Assembly (NCBI GenBank): GCA_030847615.1
Contig: JAUMIR010000004.1
Coordinates: forward strand, 224,978,501-225,042,500
Direction: 5' to 3'
Origin: Gambelia wislizenii
Lineage: Eukaryota; Chordata; Lepidosauria; Squamata; Crotaphytidae
DNA length: 64,000 nucleotides
The notes under the pieces are model-generated. The model searched no databases and was not told the origin of the DNA. It worked only from the letters and a program-made list of their open reading frames with translations. A program made the translations under genes and the position numbers. Shown here in pieces: positions 19,156 through 33,000 of this stretch (positions within the stretch are counted from its first letter, which is position 1; each line of letters begins with the position of its first letter).

Positions 19156-22024
19156 GATTTGTAGGGATTAAAAATCCCCCAATCCTGCTTTCCTGGGCAT
19201 TAGGTCTGTTCTACTGTCAATTGGGATGCAGCAGAGTGACATTTCCACCACCCCTCCCACCATCAATCTCTAGCATGAAGAGGAACTGCACCAGAGATCC
19301 TGCTTCAGATTGTCATGTGGGAGATCGCTGGTGGGAGAGTTGATTCTCCAGTCAACAGAGGAACAGACCTCCATCACTCACAGTGGCTGCTGCCCAGTAA
19401 AGCAGGATTGTAGGAGAGGGAATCAGGCCAGAATCCAGTATCTCCTGATCCCAAATCTTGGCCAGACATTGTTCAACATAATGTGGTGTTAATTTACAAA
19501 TGTCTTCCTACATAATGAAATGTGCTGCATGTAAGATAGCAATAGGCACCTGCTTAAATTATTATAAATGGAAAATGTGTCAGTTCACAGAATAGTGGCC
19601 TATCTAGAGCTGTTAATCATGTTTCAGTGGTGGTCATCCTCAAAGTAGTGTTAAGTTGTTGGCCCTTCAGCTGGTATGATGAGTTGAGGATGGTTGTGCT
19701 ATGGAATCATCTTCAGAGGCAGTGTACCATTGAATGCCACTTGTAAACCTTTATTCCAAGGCAGCAGGGCTCTTCCATTCATGCCCTTTAATTATGTACA
19801 AATGGAGACCCTACTTTATGCTATTACATTTATTTATATCCTGTCTTTCTCTTGACCCAAGATGGCATTCTACAGTGCACAGTGTTCCCAGGTGAGGGAG
19901 CATGTGTTAAGAAGATGTGTAATCTTTACAGGTTTATGGAACCATTGCTTTAAGTAAGTACATTTTTGGTCCTTATATCACTATAATGGGGTGCACAAGT
20001 AACGGTAAGCATTTTGCTCCAGCACTATCATAGGCACTTCCTTTGTGTCCTGCTTATGGGCCTGGCTCTTGAAGGAAACAAAATGTCAGTCAGATGACCT
20101 GATCACCTAATCAAGAAACTATATTTTTCAATAGCCCTCTTGTATCCTTTGGAGGCCGAGGAGAGGAGCTAAAATCTGTCACTAATATTGGAGGGCTAGT
20201 CTAAGCAATTTTATTAAGGCCTTCCTACATACATCTTAGTTATTTTCATTTCCTCCCACCTCTGAGAAATCTTCCTTGTGGTTTCAGTTTAGGGCCCTGG
20301 CTCATTTAGAAAATTTCAAACTGCTGTGAAGCTATTGATTTACATAACTTGCTGAGCTTCCACCCAAAATCTTCTGGAGCTTAGCTGAGTTTCTGCCAGA
20401 AGACTTTCGTCCAGAGCACTTCATGGTTATATATAAAAAGGCATGCGGTAGAATGAATTAATAACACATTGCACAGAAGGAAATGCTTTTTTGCATTCTG
20501 ACTCTTTGCATATGCAACTGGGTGATTAGAAATGCACTTGCTGCTGACATTTAAATGGTGGCATCTGATTGACTTCTGGGCAGCGCCGACCGCTTCCATC
20601 ACCATTTATTTGCTATTGTTCCTCCAAGCAATTCAGTGCAGCTAGCTTATCTCACTGCAGCAATTTCAAGTTAGCAAGAATGCCCTATGAGAAAGGTTCT
20701 CTTCTTTAAAAAAAAAAAAAAAAGAAGTAGTCCGACACTTTGGTTTTAAATAGTTTTTCATTCCTGTGACACTGAGTGCTTGTACACTAATCAGCACTGC
20801 TGATGGAAGAAGATAAAACCCTACACAGTTAAAAAGAACACAAAATATTGATTCATTCTCAGGAAAGCATCCATTGACCACACACTTGATACTGCCTTAA
20901 TCACAAAGTAATCAGCATTTTAAACATATTGGCTGTACCTTGCAACTCGCCAAGGCTGCAATGCAGCATACCCTCAGCATGGCATAAAGATCCGTGTGCA
21001 GAAATATACTATACAACCCCCAGGCAGAATAACAACATTGCGATGATTGGGTTCCCCCATAAGCAATGTGCAATGCACAATACCTCGTACATGATGGACA
21101 ACCGCAATGCATAAAATACAATGTGCCACTGCAGCACACAATGCACAAATCGCAACACACAATGTACAATTGCAACATGCAAAAAAAAAAAAAGGCAGAG
21201 AAACATACTCAGCTCAACTCCACTTCTATTGCTATCAGTAGAGTACAGTACATCCATTGTACAATGGTGACTTTTTGGCCCGAAGTGCATATTGTTACCT
21301 ACGCATGCATATGTCCCTAACTGTATGCCAGCCCAACTGTATCCAGAATTAAAATAAGTACACCCTTTGCTTCCTAAAGCCAAAATGTGGGTCAGTATTC
21401 TACTAGCGCCATCACTTTAGTGCACTTTAACTGGTTAACCATCGGAAATCAATTACTTGAGAAAAAGTTAAGGAAGGATCCATTGCATTAAGGCCAGTGT
21501 CACTTCTCTCTCCAACAGTGTCGCCTGGTGTGATTCGACCTCTCTGCACCCTCCTAGTGCCACCACTGGGAAGTACTGCATATTATTTTTACATACTGTA
21601 GCATTATACCAGAGTTAGGCAAACTGATGTTCTCCAAGTGTTTTGATTATCATACACAGCCAATGGCCGTGGAGCTATTGTCCAAAGGATCAAAAGAGCG
21701 CTGGTTACCTTACCTCTGTCTTGTCCTGTGTGGAAGTTCTAATACTCTGCCTAACATCAAAGTCAAGGTAACGAGAAGGAGGGCTTTTGAGACTGCTGGA
21801 TAAGACTGAGGAAGAGAATCATTCAAGCACTAACGAAAGATTAAAGAAAAAAGGTGAGAAAATTATGATAAGCCAGGATATGTTTCATAGAAGTGAAGAA
21901 AAGAGACAATGGATGTGGCTTCAATGAGATCAAACAAAGCAAGCTCTTTTCAGGCCTAAGTGGAATTGCAGATTTGCTAGTCAGCCATAGAATTTACTGT
22001 ATGTTGCCAAAGGCTTTTACAATG
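19156..22024. other. Intergenic DNA between the convergent genes
   Basis: No gene recognised. It holds a short LINE-tail fragment near 19830-19880, an A-run at 20707-20723 and a degenerate AATGCACAAT tandem array at 21065-21180. Otherwise unique sequence. Confidence 0.35.
21065..21180. repeat. Degenerate about 10-bp tandem array (AATGCACAAT type)
   Basis: Units such as CAATGTGCAATGCACAAT, ACAATGCACAAAT and CACAATGTACAATTGC repeat for about 115 bp, ending at an A-run. It resembles a mutated minisatellite. Confidence 0.6.
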
Positions 22025-22254
22025 CAGTTGTCCCTTCATATTTGCTGGTGTTTGGTTCCAGGACCCCCCATGGATACCCAAATCCGTGAATACTCAAGTC
22101 CCATTATATGCAATGGCATAGCAAAATGGTGTCCCTTATATAAGATAGCAAAATCAAGGTTTGCTTTTTGGATTATTATTTTTTAAAGAATATTTTCAAG
22201 CCATGAATACCTAAATCCATGGATACCAAATCCATGGATACGGAGGAACAACTG
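22025..22254. mobile_element. Tigger/pogo-like MITE, copy 2
   Basis: Same structure as copy 1: CAGTTGTCCCTTCATATTTG to CGGAGGAACAACTG. The flanks are TG and AA rather than TA, so the target duplication has mutated. Confidence 0.8.
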
Positions 22255-23299
22255 AACATGGAATGCAACATGGAAAATTTTTTAGAAATATTAGACATTA
22301 CTTTACAACATTTTTACAGTGGAATTACAAATATAAGAAGGCAACAAAGTGGCCTTCAGAGCTAGCAGAAAGAACAATAAAGAGGGGACTGATTTATTTT
22401 TTGTAAATCCCATTTATCCCATTTTTCCATACCACTAGGACCACTAACAACAATTTAGAGGTAACATAAACTCAAGAACAGCAGAACAAGTTGTTTTCAA
22501 ATGCTAGGAAATTTGGTACACCAACAGGTCCAAGCCCACCAGATCAAATACAGGTTTTGTACACCTTATCCAAAATACTTGGGACCAGAAGTGTTCTGTA
22601 TTTCAGATTTATTTTCAGATTTTGGAATGCTTGCATACACATAATGAGATATCTTAGAGATGGGACCCATGTCTAATTTTATACACAATATTTTTCATAA
22701 TGTTGTGCATGAAACAAAATTTGTGTAAATTGAACCACCAGAAAGCAAAGGTGGCACTATCTCAGCCACTCATGTGGAAAATTTTGGAGGATTTAGAAAT
22801 TCCAGATAAAGAATACTTAACCTGTGCAGATTTTTTTTTAAAGACTGCAAGTATGTCAATCAAGGTCAATACTAGATGGAGTTTTCCAACTGCAGTGAGC
22901 AACAGGGCATACCCTGGATTCTAGAATATATGAGTAGAAGTGGTGGCTTTAATACAGTTGAACATCTTTCATCACTTCAAGTAAGTCCCATTTAGACTAG
23001 CCTATCTTAGTCCCAAAATGGAAAACCAAATTGAAATTAATCAAGATAATCAATATCCCTCATAAGCCTGTAGAAGTTACTATCACACATTCTATTACCG
23101 TGTCCAGAAAATTGTATATTTGACACTGAATTACACATGCATAATTACAGAGCTCCGGTTGGAAACAAAAGTTGTATCAGATCCCATTAGGGAGTGGACA
23201 CCTGCTTCTATTTTCTAAGAAAGAAAATGGGCCTGAAAGACATTGGCCCAAAAGCCTAGAGGTTGCTTGTGAAATAAACCTCAAAATACATTCCACCAA
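22255..23299. other. Intergenic DNA, no gene
   Basis: I see no coding exon or complete repeat in this 1-kb stretch. Confidence 0.3.
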
Positions 23300-23735
23300 C
23301 GTAAATTACTGGAAGGGACCAGACATGTGCAGCTGAGAGAGCCTTTTCCGTGGCTGCTCCCAGACTGTGGAACTCCCTTCCACAGGAGGTCCAGTTGGCC
23401 CCATCCCTGTTCTCTTTTCGTCTGCAGGTGAAGACATTTTTATTTGGACAGGCTTTTGAAATGTGAATTTTAATTGGTGTGCTGCTTTTAATGTTTTTTT
23501 AAATATTTGTAATTGTTATTGATATTATGTTTTAAAATCTAAACTCTGTGTTTAATTGTTATGTTTTAATAATGGTAATTATTTAATTCTTTTTAAAACG
23601 TTTGTAATGTTTTAGTTGTATTTTTTAAATTATTGTAAGCCGCCTTGAAGCCCATTTTGGGAGAAAGGTGGGATACAAATCCAATAAATAAATAAATAAA
23701 TAAATGATCCCAATAAATAAATAAATAAAACTTCT
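23300..23735 (+). mobile_element. L2/CR1-type LINE 3' end with (AATA)n tail
   Basis: Translation reads RAFSVAAPRLWNSLPQEV and TFLFGQAFEM-stop, the typical reverse transcriptase C-terminus of L2/CR1-like LINEs. A T-rich 3' UTR and AAGCCGCCTTGAAGCCCATT, GGGAGAAAGGTGGGATACAA and AATAAATAAATA follow. It ends close to the 3' end of TBC1D7. Confidence 0.8.
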
Positions 23736-23817
23736 ATGCACACACACACACGCACACATCCAAAAGAGGAGGAATACATCAAAATAACTACCACCATGTT
23801 TCCAGTGTTTAAATCAT

Positions 23818-23823
23818 TTTAAT
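23818..23823 (-). promoter_or_regulatory. Possible TBC1D7 polyadenylation signal (ATTAAA)
   Basis: ATTAAA on the minus strand, about 104 bp after the TBC1D7 stop codon and beyond a T-rich stretch. It would give a short 3' UTR. Confidence 0.4.
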
Positions 23824-23926
23824 TAGATAATTCAGGGGGCGAAGAGTAAGGAAAGATGCAAAAAAACAAAAACAAAAACAAAAAAAACCAATAGTAACCT
23901 AAAATGCCAGGTGGAGAGTTTGCGTC

Positions 23927-24013
23927 TCAAACTGAGTGTGCTGGAGTCCCACAATGTTTGTGCCACAGCTCAATAGCTTTGCTCACAATCGCATCCGTGT
24001 TGTCTTGAGGTAT
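23927..24013 (-). CDS. TBC1D7: TBC1D7 terminal coding exon
   Basis: After the acceptor TTTCTCTCTTATAG it encodes IPQD, then [18 protein letters not shown], ending AHSV and TGA. Phase 0. A Tigger MITE begins only 33 bp upstream of the exon on the transcript. Confidence 0.95.
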   Translation of the reverse strand: MPQDNTDAIVSKAIELWHKHCGTPAHSV

Positions 24014-27000
24014 CTATAAGAGAGAAAAACAGTTTTCTTGAGGATACAGTTGTCCCTTCATATTCGCTGGGGTTTGGTTCCAGGACCCCCTGTGGATACC
24101 AAAATCCGTGAATACTCAAGTCCCATTATATGCAATGGCACAGCAAAATGGTGTCCCTTATATAAGATGGCAAAATCAAGGTTTGCTTTTTGGATTACCA
24201 GTATTATTTTTTTTAAGAATATTTTCAAGCCGTGAATACTTAAAACCGTGGATACCAAATCTGTGGATATGGAGGGACAACTGTACTTAGCTGCTTTAAT
24301 AAATCAGCCTCTCATCCTCTGCATTAATTAATCCCTTGAGGAAAGAAATATAAATGTTGGTCTTACTAGGAGTGAGTGCAAGGAGCTACCCAACACTGTA
24401 GGATGTGGAGACCTCATCTACTGGGACATTTCAAAGAAGTAGCTATGTTTGTTTGTTGCAGCATAACAAGGAAAAGGGGAGAGAGAGAGAGAAAGAACCT
24501 AGCAGCACCTTTAAGACTGATTTATGCACTTTAGCTTAAGATTTCATGGATATCAATTCACTTCCTCAGATGCATTAATAAGAGTGCTAAAACATATTTA
24601 TACAGTTGTGGAACTGGGATAGGATGTAACGTGATCCAGAAAGTGGGTCATAATTTGCATCTTTGTTGATCCTACTGCATTATATCCCACCCCCACAACT
24701 GTATAAAATATATTTAACAACCTAAGGTTTTAATACCACTCTGCCACTGCATCTGATTGATATCCATGAAAGCTAATGCTAAAATATAAATCAGTCTTAT
24801 GAGGTCTGTCTATTAAGTAATATGAGTGTGTTTCCACTTTTCAAACAAATCAGGGAGAACTGATTGTGACTGCTTCAGTTGAAAATGTCTGAACCTGCAT
24901 GACAGACATCAACACTCTCGGCCATTCAGTTAATTGTCAGTCGTCATTTAAAGCAGCTCTGTTGTCTGTTGTGTGCCAGAAAAATGAGAAATTTAAAAGT
25001 TGAGCAATGTGACATTCTGCAGCAACTTGAGGCAAACCCAAACCTTTTTCAAAAAACCCTTACTTGTGATGAAACCTGGATCTTCCAATATGGTCCTGAG
25101 ACAAAATAACAGTCAATGCACTGGAAAACACCATCATCACCAAGAACGAAAAAAGCATGTCAAAGCAAGTCCACATTCAAAGCCATGCTCATTGTTTTGG
25201 TTTGGTTTTTTTGACACCAAGGGCATAATTTTGGCAGAATGGGTTCCAGAAGGCAGAACAGTGAACCAGCATTATTATAAAGAAGTTTTGACAAAGCTGA
25301 AAGAGTCGCGGGGGGGGGGGGGAGGCCAGAACTGTGGGGAAATGGTTTCATTCTTCATCAAGACAATGTGCCTGCTCATACAGCACTTTCTGTAAAGCAG
25401 GTTTTGGCTGATAAAACACATTACTACACTTGAACATCCTCCATATTTGCCAGATTTGGCACCATGCAACTTTTTTCTTTTCCCTAAAGTGAAATCGGTG
25501 CTTAAAGGAACACGTTTTGAGTCAACTGATGCAGTAAAAAAGAAAACGGCAGATGTATTGAAACAGCTGACAGAAACTGATATGCTCCATGCCTTCGACC
25601 ACTGGAAAGCAAGACTGCATCAGTGTGTGAGTGTGAATGGGAAGTATATTGAAGGGGAGAAGCATCAGAATTGTAATACATATAAACAAAGATGGGTTAT
25701 TGTATAATTCTAGTTATTTAATAGACAGACCTTGTAAAGGTGTTGCTAGATTCCCCTCCCCCGTCTGCTTTTCCTTTTTATTGAGGAAAGAGTGGCTCTA
25801 ATTCAAACACAGAGCTCTCCTGCTCATTCCCTTCCAATGATCAAGCAGCTCCCTGATTGCTGACAGAGTGATGGATGGAATTGCTCCCTCCAGTGATGTG
25901 AAAGAGGAAGTTTGCCCACACAGGAGGAACCCCATGTATACCTTGAAGTGCACCTAGAGATATGTTAAAACCTTCCACTCTTGATTCAATTTGCCCTCTA
26001 ATCCTAGCTGAGATAGGTGGGGAAAAGAAAACCAGAAAGACCACCAGGGCAGATACAAAAAGATGAAACTGATTTAATACCATACTGTCAACTGTAAAGT
26101 ATTTTACTTTGACATGTAGGCATTATGCATGGCCTCATCATTCCTGAAAGCTGTATAGAACTCTCTGAGTGCATTTCTTTATTTAAACCATTTATGCCCT
26201 GTCCTTTCCACAGTGAGCTCAAAGCAGTTAATGATGTATATTAAAACCATAAAAAGCTATTTTTAAAAAGTCTGATGACAATAAATGTAATTAAATCACC
26301 CACAAAACACTCAGACAGCAGAGAGAGAAAATTTACAAAAATATAAGCAAACATTCAAAAAATTAAATACAGCAATTAGAAACACTTTTTTAAAAAAGGA
26401 TTCATCCATATCTGGCCAAAAAGCAGAACTTAGAAGTTACTTTTTTTGGACTGTGATTCCCAAAATTCCTCAACCACCATGATCAGGCCTGAAAAAATAA
26501 GCTTTCCAGGTCTGCCCAAAAAGCCTTTCTAGAACAAAAGGTTTTCTTATCCTCCAGAAAGACATTTGAAAAGGGGCTCCTTCAAGAGCCCAGGTGGAGC
26601 CACTGAGAAGGCTCTTCAAAGACCAAGCCAAATTATTTTTTCCTAGGTGTCTGAGTCTATATCAGCTTGCAAACCAAACCAAGGTATTGGACCAAGATAT
26701 GGAATACGCTTTATAAACCAGTCTGTCCAAAATGTGGTTTGCAGTTTATGGCTAAATTCACAAGCCACTGTGAAACTGTTGTATATCTGGAAACTCAAAA
26801 CATATTTCTGATTTAAAACTACAGGTCATGATTCTGACTTGAAACTACAGGAGATGCCATATAATGGTTTGGAAAGACCAAGTCTAACATTTTTGCTAAA
26901 TATAATCTCTGGTTTCTCTAAGGACACTAGCACCAATATTACCTATTTAGTCACCTACAGTCAGACACCCATATCCACTGAACTGTGGTTTCAGTTATTC

Positions 27001-30000
27001 GTGGGACACAAAGTAGAGGACACATACCATAGAGCTGCACTGGAAAATGTGCATCCTCTCTAGGCATTTTCCAAGTCCTCCAATGCAAATCTTATTGTAT
27101 GTTTTTATCCGAAGTCCTTTATTTTAATAGGATTTTCTGTTGCCTGCAATTTCTGGTATCCACGGTAAGTCCAGGAACCGAAGTCCTGCAGATATGGGGG
27201 TCCGACTGTATATCAACACTGTCCCCATAAGAAACTACTAAACATCTGGTTTTCAGTGATACAAGGAAGAATTTTCCATGGGTAATTTCCAATAATAAAA
27301 AGTTGCCTCCTTACCCACTTTTCCCCTCACCCCCCCTCTCTAGCTGTCCTCGGTTCAATAACATCATTTTCAAATTGATAAAAACATTAAATAAATTGTT
27401 TTTTAAAGTTTTATTCCTAAATTTTTAAAAGCATTTGTAGCATTTATATTTTTATACCGCTTATCAGTGCAAAGCACTCCCTAAGCAGTTTACAATGTGT
27501 TAACTTGCCCCGAACAAGCTGGGTACTCATTTTACTGACCTACGGAAGGATGGAAGGCTGAGTCAACCTTGGAGCCCTGCAGGATCAAACTCACAATGTT
27601 GTGGCTGCAGTACCAGCATTTAACCACTGCACCACCAGGGCTCCTGGAACATACATTTGTTTAACTTTATAGTCCTAGATTGGTTGTTTTGAATTTGCAG
27701 TAGAACATTACATCTAATATCAAGAAATAGGCATGGTAGAGCTCTAGGGTTGTTATCCAGGAGGAAAGGGGGCAGTAGCCAGAAAACGTTTGGGGACCAC
27801 AGGCCTAGAGCATGGTAAATCTGGACAAAAGCACAGTCATCTTTCTGTTTCAACCATATTACTCTCCAAAAAACTAGTGAATATAACTAAAACCATTGTG
27901 CCTTTTTAAATGATTAGCTGGAGTATTTGAAAGTGTACTTACATTTTCCAAAAACTTTTCAATCTTTTCTGCACTATTCAGGGCCATTAACTTCATTTTG
28001 AAGGTTAATAAGATTTCTACAGCAACGAAGACAAGTATTTTGCAAGAGCCACTAATAACTTTATCCCAAACCCTAGAAAAGTAAATCACAGAGTCATTAA
28101 GAACATATGCTCTTAATTTTTATATGTCTATAATTTCTGTTCAGTACTAAAGTATTTTTCTTTCCTGGCCAAAACTATATCCCTAAGTGAAGCTCCCTAC
28201 ATAATTTAAATAACTGGCATATTACAAATTGCAGACTTGTTGAAATATTTGCCTATAACAGAATAGGAGTCTTGTAGATAATATACTTTTATGAGAACGC
28301 TCCCTATAATAAAGACATTGTACTTTCAGAGTGGGAGGGAAGACCTGGAACTTTGTAGCCTCCCTTTCAGGCTATCTAAAGCTTGGTTGGATTCATGAAC
28401 ATGATACTCAATCTCAGCTATTTTCCAAAGGGATCCAACCAAGCTTGGGGGTGGACGAGGTCATAGACACTTGCCTCTGTAAGCTAGATTCAGGTAGACA
28501 ACCAGCAAAACACCTTTGAAACCAAAGACTGTAAGGCAGCTGGCTCATTGCAGAACATGATTTCAGGTGTGTTAGAAGTCTGCTGTCCTCAAGGCTCAGG
28601 TACTGTTCCAGAAGTTTTGGCTGAAATATAAATGTGAGGAGAGTACACCAAAATGAGTAAATAATGCTCGTAGTCATAGCCATTTATAGCAAGAAAACAA
28701 AATAAAGTACATATTCAACGATAAATTCAGTATGACACATGTAGAAAACATGTCAAGTTAGATGAAGTTCTTTAAAGGTCAGATTCAAATGTGAGGATTG
28801 CAAAAAATTTCAATAATAATTGGCTGTGCTGTCAGGCATGCACACATATACACACATTTTAGACACAGACACTCACTGAATTGAAAGTTACTTAATTTTG
28901 GGAAGAGGACTACAAAGAAAAAAGAATTTTAAAAAACACACTGCAACTTTCATTAATAGGCTGGCATCCTGTTTAATACAATATGCAGGCATCATGATCA
29001 CTCTCCTCGCTTTATGCCTGCATATGTTTTTTTTAAAAAACTGATAAGGAGGTTGTTATTCCTGTACTCCCTTCACACTGATGAAAGCCGCCCCGCCCCC
29101 CCTTACTATTCACCCACTGGCCATTCTGTGCCTGGTGGAAAGCAAGGGGGATTAGAGAAATGCCTGGCTACATCCCTGCAGCCAGAAGCAAAACGATTAC
29201 ATAATTTGCTGAGATCTTTGGAGGACCCCAATGGACCTCAGTGGAAGATGTAATCGTTTCATGTCTGGCTAAGGGGACATAGCCAGATAGTTCTCCAATC
29301 TCTCCCCACTCTCCAACAGGTACGGAATGGCCATGAGGGGGCTGCAGTGGCTTTACAATAAGTCTGAGGGAAGTGATAAGCCAGCTGTAGTGTCCTTGCA
29401 CATGTGGAACTACTATACTACATTTGACTGTACAGGATGCTGGTCATAATGAGCAATGCTCCTTTTTTACCTACTACTTACTCATTTATCACAGTTGCTC
29501 CTCCACATTCGCGAACTTAGCATTCGTGGTTTTGATTATTCACGGTTTTGGGAGGGGCCCCCACCCTGCCAAAACCGTGACAAGGGGCCTCCTGGAGGCC
29601 CCATGAAGGCCCAGGGTGGGAGGCGGGAGGCCCAGGGAGGCCTTCACGGACCCTTAGAAGGCCCTGTGAAGGCCCGGGGTGGGAGGGGGGAGGGCCTGGG
29701 GTGGGAGGGGGGAGGGCCGGGGAAGCCTTCACGGGGCCTCCGGAGACTCTCTGGAGGCCCCGTGAAGGCCTTGGGAGGGAGTGGGGAGTCCGGGGGAAGC
29801 GACTATGGGGCGTCCGGAGGCCCCATAGTCGCTTTGGCGGGGGAAGGGGAGGGCAGTCATTATTTGCGGAATTTTCACATTCGCGGGCGTCTTGGGAACC
29901 TAACCCCTGCGAATGTGAAGGGACGACTGTTACCTTTATATCACACCTTGCCTTCAGTGAGGTCACAGCTTCCCTCCTTCCTATTTTATGCTCACAAAAA

Positions 30001-33000
30001 CAACCCTATGATGGTAAGTCAAAGTGAGAGGGATCAACTGGCCCAAGGCTACCCAATCATCATCATCATCATCCTTATTTGATCTTCATGGCCAAATGGA
30101 TATCGGAACCCTAGTCTTCCAAGTCCCGGTCCAACACTCTAACCACTTCAGCACAGTGGCTCAAATCTGTGGGGCTGGAGGGGCGTGTCCAGATGCCTAA
30201 GATGGCTGTCAACTAGAGAGAAGGCTTTCAAAGGCTTTGTGATTTAAACCTGTCCTTGTAGCACTGGAGGAGTCATTCCACCATGGAAACACCCCCTTGA
30301 TGATCAGCAACAAGAAACCGATTGAAAGATCTATTTCTGAATACTGCCTGGTCAAGAAGGGGAGGGAAACGACTCCAGACTTCAGCAGCAGAGAAAACAA
30401 GTGTGATGAGCAGGAAGACATAATGGTGCCTGCAGCTAACAAGGCAAGCAGGGGAGGAGGCAGCAAAGGTGAAGAAGGGGGAGGAGGGGGAGGGAAGAAG
30501 ACCCCACCAAAGCTAAATGATCAGCAGCTGCCAGACCAATTTGAGAGGCTGCGAGAAAAGATTGTCTCAGACCTGCAAAGAGACTGGTCGGCAGCCCTTG
30601 CCCCCTGCAAACCTCTATCAAAGAACTTACAGGAACAATTTCTGAAGTTGCTGAAACAGCCACAGAGGCCCATAAAATGGGGCAAAACCACGAGCACAGA
30701 ATACAGTACCTTGAGGAAGCAGACGAATCCCTAGCAAACAAGCTGGAAGATTTGGAAAATCGGGGGAGGAGGGCACATATTAGATTTCATGGCTTTGTGG
30801 AAGGCATGGAGGGGGAAAGATATCCTGACCTTCTTGGTGGGCTGGATTAATAAGCACTGCCCCAATGACACCATTACTGCAACAGATATAGAATGTGTCC
30901 ACAGAGCACTGGGCCCTCCACCCACTCTGAGCAAGCCTCCTCAAGACATAATCGCTCGGTTTGCCCACTTCTCTGTATAAGCTCGCATATTTGACCCCCT
31001 TTCAAAGCAAGCACCAATACTGCACAATGCAACTCAAATAGCAATCTATCATGATCTAGCCCCAGAAACCCTATGCAAGCGAAAACTCTTTAAACCACTG
31101 ACATCAATTTTACAAAAAGAGAAGATACGCTACAAATGGACCTTCCTATTCAAATTAATCATCTCTCATAACAATAAAACTATGATTGCAACTACAAGTT
31201 CCCAGCTTCTCGACATACTGCTAGCCATCGACATTCCTGTACCCAAAACCTTGAAACAGAAGATACGGCATGAAGAGGACTCCGCTGTGCAGAAGACCCA
31301 CATGCCTGACACCAACACATGGACCCTGGTCTCTAGACACAAGAAGAAAGGCTTCACACCTCAAAAGGACTAACAGGAGCCACAACACCAGCGCTCCATA
31401 AACGGCAGTAACCAGAACAACAGGTCCACAAAGAGCAAATGGCAGCGTTCCACACCGCCAGTCAAGGCAGAAGCACATTTTGAAACTGGGTCCTTTGTGG
31501 ACTTTAGCAGACACCCCATTGAAACACCCACACCTACTGATCCTTCTGTTGTTGCCTAAGCTGACTGATAAGTATCTGCCTGCTATGCACTATCTGGTCT
31601 GGGTGGGTGCAGGGTGGCCACATGCCCTGGTGGCACACCACTGCCTGTGGTACTGTGCCGCTTAACACTCAGAAACAGGTTGGTAGTTCAAGGACACACT
31701 TAACACTGTCAATACAAAGAGGCCTTAATAGTCTTTTTTGCTCTAGACTGTCCCCCAAATATGGTTCTCTAGGAAGGCTGGGGAATGTCACCCCCACCCG
31801 AAGCTCCATGCAATGCAGGGGTCTTCTTGCCCAGGTGTTTGAATGTTTAAGGGTTATTGTTGATGTTGTTGATGTTTTTAATTGTTATCTTGTTTAACTC
31901 TCCTCTCAAAAATCCTGAAAGGATTTTGGAAACTCGTTGCATGGTTGCTCTCTGTTTTGCAAGCGTATTCCCTCTTGCCATCCACGATTGTTGCCTTCAG
32001 CCTATTTATTCATTCAGCAACAAACGCAAAAGTGACCTCTATCTAGACATGTCTAAACTCAAATTTCTCACTTTCAATCTCAGAGAACTAGGATCGCCGA
32101 TTAAGAGAGCTAAGATATGAAAACAGCTCAAACCTCTCTACCCGAACATCATTTTTCTACAGGAGACGCACAACAAGTCACCCAACCCAGTGTTTCCAAA
32201 ATCCCAATTTGGACAACAATTCGTGGCCGGAGGTAATGGGAAGGCAAGAGGGACTGCAACAATATTTGATAAACAAACCCCATTCATCCCACAGAAAATT
32301 TGTAAAGATCCTAGAGGTAGATTTGTAATAGTACTGGGCACTCTCATGAACAAAGAAGTTACCCTAGCTAGTTTCTACATACCAAACTCTAACCAAACGC
32401 AATTCCTGACATCTTTCCTGGAATCTCTGGAACAGATGACAAAGGGCGCAGTGATATTGCAGGGGACCATAATGCAGTTCTTAATCCTTATATGGATAAA
32501 TCTTCTTATAAGTCACTCAAACGCCACTCAATACCACAAATTCCTCTGAAAGATCTTAAAAGACTAAACTTACTTGACCCATAGCAGTTGCTTAATTGCA
32601 CAACCAGAGATTACACCTTTTTCTTCGAAGTACATAATGCCTACTCAAGGCTAGACTACTTCTCTGCTGACAAGACGACCATGTCCCACATCAAAAAAGT
32701 CACAATCCACCCGGCCCTCCACTCAGACCATACTCCACTTACCATGGACTGATCTTTGACAGAAGCAACACAACCAACTAAAATATGGAGATTTAACTCC
32801 TATTTACTGAATAATGAATCATTCAAAACACACATACAATAAGCGATTAAACACTTTTACCAAGAGAATAAAACAGATGACACTACAGAATCACTACTCT
32901 GGGACACTCTACAGGCGGTCTTACGTGGCCTCATGATACAGGAGGGAGAAAAACAGAAAAAAATAAAAGAGACGTGAAGACACTCTTTGTTAAGTGAATT

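Noticed and set aside
20912..21383. Cysteine-rich minus-strand frames
   Set aside because: Produced by the degenerate AATGCACAAT tandem array.
29456..30082. 208-codon frame and its antisense 149-codon frame
   Set aside because: Glycine/proline-rich translation of the palindromic interior of a Tigger-like element; no start context or domain.
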